Below are positions 12,001 to 22,161 of a DNA stretch of 64,000 nt, piece by piece; the first letter of the stretch is position 1, and the number at the start of each line of letters is the position of its first letter. The notes beneath the pieces are model-generated. The model ran no database searches. It was not told the origin of the DNA and saw only the letters and a list, made by a program, of their open reading frames with translations. Where the stretch lies: positions 11,222,001 to 11,286,000 of the forward strand of contig CP053154.1 of NCBI GenBank assembly GCA_014607495.2, in the 5' to 3' direction. This DNA is from Carposina sasakii. Taxonomy: Eukaryota; Arthropoda; Insecta; Lepidoptera; Carposinidae. Position numbers and translations under genes: made by a program.

Positions 12001-12510
12001 GTGAAGTTCCTCATGAGCTTCTTCAATAATCAGGAATTGAGGCGTGGGAATCAGAAACAACTCAACATGAACGAAAATCACCACAGCACAAATTGGGCTG
12101 GCTCACCGAACGGACCCTCCCGGACGCTTGATTTTACTAACTTTTATAACATCATAGGCGTATAATTCGATGCCTAATTAATAGTAATATAACAAAAAGT
12201 GCTTATTTAATAATATTTTGCCTACTTTGACATTATTTTGCACGAACTTTTGCGTTTTCTTGAGAAGTCGCAGACTGAATATCTGGAAAATTTAAGAATT
12301 TATTTAAAATATTATCGTTGACAGTTAGTTTACTTACAGATAGTAAGTTAGAGAGAGACACCAACCTGAATATGAGACTTCTTCATTTTAACGGGTTTTA
12401 TTAATGACGTGACAGTTTGACATTTTTGGATGTTCGTTCGGAAACATGCTAGGTTACACTGCATGGTGGCGTTCGGATATTTTTAGATCGCACTTCCAGC
12501 ACTCGCAGGG
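12001..12510. other. Upstream flank of Pi3K68D, no gene seen
   Basis: Sequence 5' of the proposed start codon. It may contain 5' UTR or an untranslated exon, but I cannot place a transcription start. A frame read through from 12084 (MVIFVHVEL...) crosses an apparent acceptor and is not taken as coding. Confidence 0.4.
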
Positions 12511-12588
12511 ATTTGGTGAGAGCGAGATCTCTCACTTTTAAACGTCAAATTCACAGAGCTATTAATAACTAGATAAACTAAGTGTATG
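12511..12588. repeat. Truncated MITE B, left part
   Basis: Matches the first about 78 bp of the complete MITE at 19767-20039 (ATTTGGTGAGAGCGAGAT then CTCACTTTTAAACGTC). It stops abruptly where MITE A begins, so the junction is chimeric. Confidence 0.65.
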
Positions 12589-13009
12589 AGTAGGACATAC
12601 AAGAGGCACTTCATTTGTCCCGGACATGACGTCAAAATGTAAGAGTGCCTCGAAATTTTAAATTGTACTACTTCAATTTTCTTGTCGCGGTCGAGCTTGA
12701 ACGGTCGAGCGAGGCAGGCAGACAAACGACAAGCACGTCACGTGATCACGTTACGGTCGTCGCGTCTGACATTTTGAGCGAGAGAGAAATATATTGTCTT
12801 CCATGCGAGGCGAGGCGCCATGACAAAAGCACGTCGCGTCTGACATTTGAGGCGTCAAGAGGCGCGCATATTTCGTACTATAATAACTTCAAATGGTTCA
12901 GTCAGTAGGTACGCCTCGCCTCATTTGAAGTGGGACATTGTACTGGCTCAGGACAAAAAAGAGGCTACTCTTACAAACTCTTTTTCAAGTCGTGTCCTAC
13001 TCAACACTA
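12589..13009. mobile_element. MITE A copy 1 (hAT-like)
   Basis: An uninterrupted copy of the roughly 430-bp element whose second copy spans 13346-17817 in the opposite orientation. The right end is GTCCTACTCAACACTA, while the left end lacks the first few bases (TAGTGTTG) and is joined to MITE B. An 87-codon open frame inside is shared with the other copy only because the DNA is repeated; there is no transposase. Confidence 0.7.
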
Positions 13010-13784
13010 ATTGAAACATGAAAAAATGACAGCCTCCCCCCCTTGTTTTCCCACAAGGGATCCCTTACACAGCAAAAAAATACCCTATAATGTAAGTAAA
13101 GACGTTGAAAAAGGCATAAATATAATATTATCATGAAAAACTTGGATTCGTTTTGAAAATGTTTACATATTTAATAGAGTAATGAAATGTATTTAATGTA
13201 ATTTTATTATAAATAAAGTGTACATAATATAGTTAAAACAAACCTTCGCGGTAGCAAAAATTCTGTATTTTAAGGAATGTTCTGTTGCTATGTAATGGTA
13301 TCCCTGGGTAGCACATGACAATTTTGTCAAATCATGTCAAGTCGATAGTGTTGAGTAGGACACGACTTGAAAAAGAGTTTGTAAGAGTAGCCTCTTTTTT
13401 GTCCTGAGCCAGTACAATGTCCAAGGGCGGATCCAGCTTTGGCGTCAGGAGGGGGTCACATAGTCGTGGTCAAGTCAAGAACTTATAATTTGATTTGATA
13501 ACAATAAATACAAGTAAAAAGTAGGTATTTTATAAATGTACTTAAAAAAAATATTCTTTACTTGAAAAACTTAACACATAACCTGTACATATACACGTAC
13601 ATATTGCCATCTTCTCTTGAAGACATCCAGAGAAGCACTATCACGCACGGAATGAGGCAGCCGAATTTATATTCCATAACCGTGGTGAATGATTTGAATG
13701 ATCTAAAGGTATGTCGAGGGGTATGACGCAAAACTCCACAAAGGTGGTACGACAAGGGTTTCTAACAGAGTCTAGCTAGACCGG

Positions 13785-13985
13785 CCCCCTGATTACGTAA
13801 AAGCAATAGCAAAGCCGAAGCAAAGCGATAGCAAAAATTGTACAATATTCGCCTTGAAATGTCAAAGTTCCTTTGTAATTCATTTTACGTAATACGAATT
13901 TGACAAGCAATGAGCGATTTTTGTACAATTTTCGCTATCGCTTTGCGTTTGCTAGTTAGGTAGGCTATAAGGGGGCAGGGCTGCC
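13785..13985. repeat. Fold-back MITE inside the hAT insertion
   Basis: Begins GGCCCCCTGATTACGTAAAAGC and ends in an inverted, diverged match (GCTAGTTAGGTAGGCTATAAGGGGGC). Related sequences are at 2640-2785 and 44787-44905. Non-coding. Confidence 0.5.
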
Positions 13986-14084
13986 AGCAAATAAATCGCG
14001 GGAATATAGTTTGGTATCTGGAATTATACGAAATTTGGTCGCATTATACATTAAAGTTATTTATTAAATTAAAACTAGCTGTTG

Positions 14085-14245
14085 CCCGCGACTCCGTCCA
14101 CGTGAACTGCAGAAAAACTACAAAAAACAGCCTATGTGTTAATCCAGGGTGTCGGCTAACTCCATACAAAATTTTATTAAAATCGCTCCATCCGTTTGTA
14201 GACATAAAAAGTAAGAAACATACACATGTAATAAGTAGTCGCCGG
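14085..14245 (+). repeat. Dispersed moth repeat (CTAGCTGTTGCCCGCGAC)
   Basis: Starts AACTAGCTGTTGCCCGCGAC and contains AAATCGCTCCATCCGTTTG; the same head is at 34995. It is a very common SINE-like repeat in Lepidoptera by its appearance. No protein frame. Confidence 0.5.
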
Positions 14246-14519
14246 CACTGAATGTGTTAAAAATATATAAAATTAAATTTGAAAAGTTAAAATATTATAG
14301 CGCGAGCGGAGCGAGCGCGATATTTTTAGGGGTTTTTTCGCACACTGTTGCCATTTATTTCTCGATAATGCATGCTCTATCGAGAATTTATGACGATCGC
14401 TAATGCATCATGGTAATGCTGATGCAGGTGAAGCGAACGATAATTATTAGCCTTTTTCTACTGTTGAAGCTTCGATTATTTCTTTGTAAAAAATAGCATT
14501 TTTACTATTATAATACTTT

Positions 14520-14775
14520 AAAGATGAAAGCGTTTCATCTTTAAACATTGTGCTAAGGGTTTCAGCTTTGTTTGCCGAGATTTGGCTAGTGCATAGCTAT
14601 CGGGATGAAAAATAACGTTGCCAATATGTAATTTGGAAAAGAAATGGTAAAATTCGTCATCCGAGTAATTGACCCGGTGGCTTAGTGGTGAGAGCGCTGT
14701 CACGCGGAATGCAGAGGTCGTGGGTTTGATTCCCACCCGGGTGAGGAATTTTTTCCATTTTATTTATTAAAAATT
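14520..14775 (+). repeat. tRNA-headed SINE
   Basis: Contains A box TGGCTTAGTGG and B box GGTTTGATTCC about 40 bp apart, preceded by about 150 bp shared with the inverted copy at 59770-60020. The shared 5' part makes the unit longer than a plain tRNA-like head. Confidence 0.65.
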
Positions 14776-15239
14776 TTATATTATATTTTATTATTCTCAC
14801 ACATGAATTTTGTGTTAGGCCAGAAGCCCCGTATCATTGTTAGGTAGGTATGGCTGATGCGGCACAGCTACGTCCCTAATACATAGAGCAGGATGCGCGG
14901 AGCAGGGCGGCTACATTTGGTCCACCAAATTTTTTGCCATTTTATAAATGGCGTAATTGCAAAACATATCATTATATCAAGTTAATCAGATTTCCCCTAA
15001 CATAAAAAGTGTCCGGGTTTTATAGGCAGCCTTCTGCGGGCGTCACATCTAAGTTTATCCTACTAGAAACAACTTCGAGAAAAGCAAGAGACTCACGTTC
15101 CATTTCATGGCGTATGCGTTTGTATCGTATTATACGAAATGATCAAGGATACAGTATACTGTCTGACTATACATATTTTGTATCCAATTTTACGATCTGG
15201 CAGCCCTGAACTAGACGTAAAATAAAAATGTTTTGTTTG

Positions 15240-15500
15240 CCATCATACAAAGTTCATCATTTACAGCCCCAACAACGTCCACTCCGACCGGTCGGAAGCA
15301 GCCTGCATCCAACCGACGCCCGCGATCTTGGCCAGGTCGTCCGTCCACCTCGCGGTTGGCCTTCCCAAGCTGCGCTTGCCGATACGTGGTATCCACTCTA
15401 ACTTTCCGACTCCATCGGCCATCAGTTCTTCGAGCTATGTGCTCATTGCCACTTCAGCTTGCTGGACCGTTGAGCTATGTCGGTGATCTTTGTACAAAGT
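15240..15500 (-). mobile_element. Non-LTR retrotransposon C-terminal relic
   Basis: In the minus-strand frames one reads the conserved LINE C terminus ITDIAQRSSKLKWQ, then GKRSLGRPTARWTDDL and AGVGWMQAASDRSEW, broken by stops and frame changes. This RWxDDL...AGxxWM signature follows the RT domain in many insect non-LTR elements. Confidence 0.7.
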
Positions 15501-16026
15501 TATTACATTATATTAAATTAATTAAATATTGAAGGTACACCTATGTAGTTACATAAAATCTGTACGGTGACAAAATATATAAATAAAATTATCATGATTA
15601 AATAGTGGTCCACCTAAGTCCTGGAACCAGCTCAGGGGGGGGTCATGACCCCCATGACCCCCCCCCCTGGATCCGCCGTTGACAATGTCCCACTTCAAAT
15701 GAGGCGAGGCGTACCTACTGACTGAACCATTTGAAGTTATTATAGTACGAAATATGCGCGCCTCTTGACGCCTCAAATGTCAGACGCGACGTGCTTTTGT
15801 CATGGCGGCGCCTCGCCTCGCATGGAAGCATAGATTACCTCCTAAAGATACCTCATACAGGATAAAATACGCGCGCCACTCATACTGTATCTGGGTTGTA
15901 TATAATTCCGCGCTCGGAAAGCTAGCCCCAGTCAGTTACCATGTTAATGACCCGTGCGCACGTGCGTGTAAATTGCATTGTTTTTATTTAAAAACTTATT
16001 ACTTTTCATTAAATAACCGTGTCATC

Positions 16027-16106
16027 ATGGGTTCTTGTTCCGTGAAATGGTATGGAAAGAACGCTAAGACGTCAAGTTACAAAAAAGATGGCATAACATT
16101 TCACCG
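16027..16106 (+). pseudogene. THAP-domain first exon of P-like transposase
   Basis: Encodes 26 residues beginning MGSCSVKWYGKNAKT and ending DGITFHR, followed immediately by a donor (CACCG|GTAAAT). THAP zinc fingers begin with C-x(2-4)-C and reach the conserved FHRFP-type motif at this point. Here the second zinc-ligand Cys is Tyr (WYG). With no downstream exons in the element this cannot encode a working transposase. Confidence 0.65.
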
Positions 16107-16448
16107 GTAAATAAATTAAATTTTCTTATTTATGTTTTTTTCAATGGACGCGGAGATCAGTTTATACTGGTCAATAATCGCACTACAATATGTCGTCTCT
16201 TTTCCTCAACACATTAATCACTATTGTTGTCACTGTCTTACATATGTCAACGTCACTGTCACTGTCAACAGTAATAGTACGTCGTGAGCTAGTGAAGTGA
16301 ATGTATAACGTAATCGACTTTGTATCGATAACAATAGAATAAAATATTTTATTTTATAGTAATTTTGTAGTTTCGATGACAATGCAGTTATAAGACCTTG
16401 ACCTGATGCCGCAGCCAGGATAGTCTGTAGACTATATGGATTACTTTT

Positions 16449-16810
16449 AAAATCGATATTTGACAGGCCTGCGGTTTCCGAACCCAGATTCCGTGTCCAA
16501 ATCAATAAAAGTGGCCGCCATTTTGAACTTTTTTTAAGGCCAGATTGCTCTCAAAATCGATATTTGACAGTGTCTGCGGTTTCCAAACCCAGATCTCGTG
16601 TCCAATCAATAAAAGTGGCCGCCATTTTGAACTTTTTAGTTAAAGGCCGGCGTGCTCTCAAAATCGATATTTGACAGTATCTGCGGTTTCCAAACCCAGA
16701 TCCCGTGTCCGAATCAATAAAAGTGACCGCCATTTTGAACTCTTTAGTTTTGGCCCGGGTTGCTTTCAAAATCGATATTTGACGGTGCCTGTGGTCGCCA
16801 AGTACATATC
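16449..16810 (+). repeat. Tandem array of ~106-bp units in P-like element
   Basis: Three full units start at 16449, 16553 and 16660, each with AAAATCGATATTTGAC, and a partial fourth starts at 16768. Each full unit includes GTGGCCGCCATTTTGAAC or a close variant. Non-coding. Confidence 0.85.
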
Positions 16811-17923
16811 CGATGGCAAAAGTATCAAGATTTTGATGAGTATGTTAATAAAGAATAAAAGAATTAATATTGATTGTGTTATTATTATATTTTTAAACTC
16901 AGGATTTGCTTTCCTTTAACATCCTACTTTTTTGACTGTAAATTCCGTAATATACATTTGTATATACGTATATATATTTTTACTAGAAAATGTAGTCTGT
17001 CACCCGGATCATAGTAAAAAATCGATTAACACCTCATTTACAAAAAATAATTTATTAATTTAGCCGCTGTAGAACACACCTATAAATTTAGATACATACA
17101 TAGTCTGCTAAAATTATTATACCTTTTTGGTCTTGCCGCAGCTGGGTAAAAATAATAGCAAACATTGTGTACTGTAAAACGGGGCGAATTGGTATATGTA
17201 ATATCAAATTTCGTACTGAAATTTATTGAAGTTTGTAGTTGTTTTCTTACATAATGTTATCGGAATAAAATTCTGTCAACTCAAGAAAACATGAATTTAA
17301 TCGCAGAGACCGTAAATTAATCTGAATTGAACAGAAGTGTGAATATGTATGTATGTAAAATAAAATGATATCGATAAAATAAATATCGCTTAAAGTGCAT
17401 AAATATCGATACTTAGATAGTTTCGTTCTACTTTGTCGCATCACTATTTCCCTCGCCATTTTCAATGCGACCTTGAAATAGCCAATCACAGTGCAGTGTT
17501 ACGTCCCGCACTTCTTTGCATTCCGCCAAATTCAGTGAACTAGAGTTCATACTAAAATCTTTGGAAACGGTATCTTTAGGAGGTAATCTATGCATGGAAG
17601 ACAATATATTTCTCTCTCGCTCAAAATGTCAGACGCGACGACCGTAACGTGATCACGTGACGTGCTTGTCGTTTGTCTGCCTGCCTCGCTCGACCGTTCA
17701 AGCTCGACCGCGACAAGAAAATTGAAGTAGTACAATTTAAAATTTCGAGGCACTCTTACATTTTGACGTCATGTCCGGGACAAATGAAGTGCCTCTTGTA
17801 TGTCCTACTCAACACTACAAGTCGATTTGTTTGAATCGCTTCGCATATTTGTGTGGACTAAATAAGATATTTTGGTGGTATTGATATAAATACAGTAGTG
17901 AAATGTATTGTTTGTGGTTGCAG

Positions 17924-18622
17924 AAGCGAGTGGCATCCAGGATCCAACTTATTATATCACTCGTAAGTACAAAATTGAATTTCCAAACTATGGCCCTAGG
18001 CAAAAACTGAAACGGCAAATTTTAGGCAATATTCACTCTTGCTTTTTTAAATATTTGTCACAAAACTTTATTTAGTTAGTTGCTTATCCTCATAATCCCA
18101 ATATTTGCTTCTGAAGCTACTTTTTAAACATTTTCTGTGTATTGTATATTTTTGAGTAGGGTGCACATACTTTTCCATAACAAGAGACCGACCCTACAAT
18201 GAATTTATTTTGAAATGTTATACTTTTTATTATCATATATAACATTATAAATGTGAAAGTAACTCTGTCTGTCTCGCTTTTACGCCTACTGCCGCCATTT
18301 ACTGAGCGGATTAATTTTAGTGATAATTTTCTCTGCGTAGCTTTAGGTGGACCCAGAAAAGGTTTAAACGCCTAGCTTGGTGGCGCCTGTCACTGTAACA
18401 TTTTGTAATCACTAGTTAGTATAGGTGCTAAAATTTAAATTTTCAGATAATCAAGGAAACCCACGTATGGATTATAGTAACGTTACAGCTACCGAAATAT
18501 TATATCACTGGATCAATTACTGGCAGATAGAGCACAAAACATTTGTCGTTCATTACAAAAACATTTATCGTTCTTATGCTCAGCTTCAAAGAACGATGGA
18601 AAAACTTGTGCAAATAAAATAA
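17924..18622 (+). CDS. Unrecognised small gene, last two exons
   Basis: Exon 17924-17962 (acceptor TTGCAG, donor GTAAGT) joins in phase to exon 18447-18622 (acceptor TTTTCAG), giving a protein end that contains DPTYYITHNQGNPRMDYSN, then TEILYHWINYW and ends MEKLVQIK. The stop overlaps an AATAAA run. Strong splice consensus, matching phase and a non-repetitive, tyrosine/tryptophan-rich peptide argue for a real gene. I do not recognise the family. Upstream exons were not found; the transposon nest would lie in the intron before 17924 or upstream of the gene. Confidence 0.5.
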
Positions 18623-19049
18623 AAGATATTTAATGGTTTTTATTTAATAGTTGTTAAATCCCTTTAATCTAAATAAGACACTAAAGCACTTAAAACAACG
18701 TTTCTTATTTGTACGTATGCAATAGTGGTACGAAATATAAGTATTCATAATTATGTACTCGTAAATATACCAATTTACATTCCAGGTCTTTAGGATCACG
18801 GACAATATCACAATGGCTAAGACCATCCTTTTTTATTTTGTAAATGTGTACTGTAAATTGTGCAAATTTTATGTTACCTATTTTTAGGCCAATACAAATT
18901 CCATTGGGTTCTCTGCAATTATTCCTACTTTTCTTTAGAAACGGATAATCTAATTTTACTTATTAATTATTATGTATCCACCATAAAAATTAGCTGTTTA
19001 AAAGAACTCAGTTGACATTCAAAAATGCAAGCATTACATTGATTCACGT

Positions 19050-19385
19050 TTATGCTACTTAGCAATACTAGGCATTTCCTTACTAGTTAAAAGTGCTATT
19101 AAATAACGAAGGGCACTAAAACAGCCCAAAGCTGTAGAATGGAATTACGCTGCATTATAATAGCACAAGTTTATGCTATTATGCAGCATTAGGCATTATC
19201 TTACTATTTAAAAATGCTATTGTAGACCCTTAGACATAAAAAACAGCTAAAAGCTGTATGGCATTTACATGACATAATGGTTTATGTTTATGTTACTAAA
19301 CAGCAATGAGCATTTATATCCTACTTAAAATGCAATTGTAGAGCCAAATGTACTAAAAACAGCTGAAAGCTTCAAAGCTGCTTTG
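19050..19385. repeat. Degenerate tandem repeat, ~118-bp unit
   Basis: About three diverged units, each with an ATGCTATT-like start, TTACTA(T/G)TTAAAA, TGCTATTGTAGA and AAACAGCTAAAAGCTG. No coding frame. Confidence 0.55.
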
Positions 19386-19766
19386 TGTATTGATGCACTA
19401 AAACTACAGGCATTACAAAATCATTTTGATATGCCATTATCCACCCCTTATAAAGTGTAAAGCATCATAATGGTTTCAAAATGCTCATATAAAGCATCAA
19501 GATACTCGGTAAACTCATATAAGAGTTTCTACGAACCTTAAGTTCTACATAAGTTAATTATCCGTTTGTTAAAATGCTTCCTGTGTTACTTGGGTTGTTC
19601 GTGGTAGAAATGTCATTGAATGAAATGTCCATTAAAATTAAATTGTGAGTACACTCTAATTTTTCCCCGTCTAGTTTTTCAAGGTCAAATTGGTCAAATT
19701 TTCGGGAGGCAGTTTTTAGTAAGAAGCGCTGTTTCCAGCTTGTATACATTTCTATGAGCACTCGTA

Positions 19767-20039
19767 TGATGAATTTGGTGAGAGCGAGATGTCTCACTTT
19801 TAAACGTCAAATTCACAGAGCTATTAATAACTAGATAAACTAAGTGTATGTACTTTGCATGTAAAATTAGACTTAAGAATTGAATAGACTGAATGAATTA
19901 AGGCTGATATAGGTAAGTGGATTGCAATCCCTTTTTTACACACCAAGTAGAAACACTTGCCTTGTCTAGTTATTAGTTAGCTTAGCTCTGTGGATTTAAC
20001 GTTTAAAAGTGAGACATCTCGCTCTCACCAAATTCATCA
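19767..20039. mobile_element. MITE B, complete
   Basis: Long TIRs (TGATGAATTTGGTGAGAGCG at the left, inverted at the right, over 40 bp each) with TA on both sides. Other copies are at 57283-57549 (complete) and 12511-12588 (truncated). The TA target suggests mobilisation by a Tc1/mariner-type transposase. Confidence 0.8.
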
Positions 20040-20885
20040 TACGGATGCAGATCTAGTTCACAATTGTTTCGACAATGGAAATCTGGAATAATAGTTTCGT
20101 TCGATCCAATAATCTGCGAATTTAATCCATTTTGTCTCGATCTCCCAGCATCTCCATTACAAATCTCACTCAAGTTGTCCTTAGACTACAAATTCTAACC
20201 CACTTACTATTAAATGTTACTGTAGTAAAATTATTAAATTCACCTTTGTACCTATATGGAAACCAAAGAATATACTTACTCTCTAACGAGAGATGGAAAC
20301 CGACGCTCTCTGTGTATGGACGTAGATCCAGTTGTAAAGTATTAGCTTCTAGAATATTAAATGTAAAGAACCGAGATTTTTTGTAGGCATCAGAAAACGG
20401 TGTACGAAAAAACTTGCATAAAGTTTATGAGACACTGTACTTTGTTCTTTGTAAAATATGTATTAATGATAAATAAATAAAAATGCTACAAAATTTTCAA
20501 AAAGCTACATTACGTAGGTACTTTCCGAGATCCAAGTGGCGCCTCAATCCTGATGTATGGATTGAAACCTTTAGGTACATTGAAATAACTTTGGATATAA
20601 TATTATACTACAAATTCCAGGATTTCGGCTACAAAATTATTTTGTTAGCTACTAAATGATGCGGTAAGTTAAAATCAGAAGTGGCTCCTCAGTACATAAA
20701 ATTAAAACACTGTATTAAGCTTAACAGTTTTTGTATTTAATGTGCCATTTTGTGTGATTATTCTATTCGGCCAGAGTTATAACGTGTAATTGCAGTGCTT
20801 GTTTTGTAGGTGCTTTTGACACTGACCCTGAAAACAAACCCTACCATTATCTACAATAAATACATGGGACCCAAACAACCGCGGT
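20040..20885. other. Intergenic sequence, no gene seen
   Basis: AT-rich. An 84-codon open frame at 20132 shows no splice, start or family support. Confidence 0.45.
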
Positions 20886-22161
20886 TCAAGTTGTACCTTG
20901 AGACGGTTTTTTCTTTTTCATCACTGTGCGTGTTTTACGCTTGCCCGTTTCTGCAATAAAATTGTTCGCCGCATTCTTTAGACGTTTCGTACCCATTTTC
21001 GAGGCAGTAAGCCTATTGAGGGTCGTTCTTTTCACTTTTAACGGTGACTCTTGTCCTCTTAAAACTTGACGTCTGCGTTCTGATGCTATCTGCCGGGCTT
21101 GGGCTTGAGGAGTGACGATAGGTGGTCCTACTAAGCTCTTTACTTTTCGCACCCTTCTCTTACGGAGTACCTTCTTCTTTAAAGATAATTTAACATTTGG
21201 TGCCGATTGTCCATCACTTATCAGCTGAAAATAGGAAAGTTGAACGTTGAAATTACGTTAGTAAGGTAATGCGCAATAGGTATTTAAATAATTGTAAAGG
21301 TATAAGTAGGTATAGGACTAAAATCATTTCTGCAGAACAATAGATTAGGTAACCTACTTATGTAAATGTTTTGATTCAAAATTAGGTAAGTAAGTACCTT
21401 ATTTTTATGGATTCTGCGCCTGCAAAAATAATTTGTAGTTGTAATAATTTCTATCGATGATGATAAAGTATCAAATTAACCTGATCGTAAAATAAGTCAT
21501 CAGCTTCTTGCCGGTCGCAGAATTCCAAGATTTTATTGCAAACTGTCCGAAGGTTTCTCAACCGCTGCTTTTTCCCTTTTCCAGTTTTGTCTGATTCATC
21601 AATGCGGAGTGTTCTAAAAAATTAGGAATATAGTTAGTTAAGACTTTTATCGCTGACTACACATAGGTCGTACCTACCTAACTACCGACATGCATCCGTG
21701 GTAATCATACAAGACCTTCTAATACCTGACTGTAGGATATGTTTAGATATAACACACCCGCCCACCAAGCATTATCTCTATGGGCAAGTCAAATAGCATG
21801 TAGCAACCACAGGGGTCTATAGCTAGCAACAGGCAATGGCAATAAAATAATCGTTAGTGGGTTTAATTAGTTATATCATTTCAACATCTTGCGTTTCAAG
21901 AGCGGACATTGAACAACGTGACAAACTCTTCTAATTAAATCCAGCCTTTTATCCCAAGGACCCTTTGTAGTCTTGCTTGTTGCAGATAAAAATAAACTGG
22001 TAACAAATTGAAACTCACTTAATAACTTTAGGCTTGCTCAGGACATCGGTATCCTTCTCATCCATTTGGAAGGCGGTATCCCAGATGTTTTTGAAGAGCT
22101 GCCTGCGCTCTATGTAGCTGTCATTCTGTGCAACGGTGGACCGTGTGGGTTGAGTCTCCAT
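20886..22161 (-). CDS. Very basic protein of unknown function, 204 aa
   Basis: Three exons, 22161-22019, 21613-21481 and 21224-20886, have GT-AG borders and compatible phases (2, 0) and give 204 residues from METQPTRSTV to KKKPSQGTT. The N terminus is mixed (RRQLFKNIWDTAFQMDEKD), the middle is charged (KQRLRNLRTVCNKILEFCDR) and the C-terminal half is strongly basic, with KKKVLRKRRVRKVKS and KRKTRTVMKKKK, which look like nuclear localisation or nucleic-acid-binding stretches. No signal peptide or membrane segment. I do not recognise a family; a chromatin, kinetochore or nucleolar role is only a guess from composition. The ATG is the first in frame and has no coding continuation upstream. Confidence 0.72.

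Larger units (their letters stand above)
13422..15681. mobile_element. hAT-type insertion (2.26 kb)
   Basis: TIRs CAAGGGCGGATCCAG (left) and CTGGATCCGCCGTTG (right), with exact 8-bp target duplication ACAATGTC at 13414-13421 and 15682-15689. The uninterrupted MITE A copy confirms the empty site. The interior is itself loaded with other repeats (fold-back MITE, SINE, LINE relic). I recognise no hAT transposase, so it is a non-autonomous or decayed copy. Confidence 0.75.
15829..17592 (+). mobile_element. P-element-like transposon, internally deleted
   Basis: The left end CATAGATTACCTCCTAAAG and the inverted right end form a 24-bp TIR. The exact 8-bp target duplication CATGGAAG lies at 15821-15828 and 17593-17600, and MITE A copy 1 shows the empty site. 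TIRs beginning CA, 8-bp duplications and a THAP-type first exon (16027-16106) together fit the P superfamily. The RNase H-like and GTP-binding parts of the transposase are absent, and the interior holds tandem repeats, so the copy should be non-autonomous. Confidence 0.75.
13346..17817. mobile_element. MITE A copy 2, split by two later insertions
   Basis: Ends TAGTGTTGAGTAGGACA and its complement; flanked by the 8-bp direct repeat CAAGTCGA (13338-13345 and 17818-17825). After removing the hAT insertion (13422-15681) and the P-like insertion (15829-17592) with their target duplications, 432 bp remain, matching copy 1. The TAGTG start and 8-bp duplication point to the hAT superfamily. Confidence 0.8.

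Noticed and set aside
12645..12908. 87-codon open frame that recurs at 17753-17547 with identical residues
   Set aside because: The identity comes from two copies of a non-coding MITE; it has no domain, and the other copy is broken.
15802..16110. 102-codon frame running from MITE A into the P-like element
   Set aside because: The first part crosses the transposon terminus; only the THAP exon from 16027 has meaning.
13346..17817. CRISPR-like or phage-like repeat array
   Set aside because: The repeats are transposon termini and tandem units in eukaryotic DNA; there is no regular spacer structure.
20132..20386. 84-codon frame as a possible gene
   Set aside because: No splice signals, start context or recognisable features; it lies beside a MITE in AT-rich DNA.
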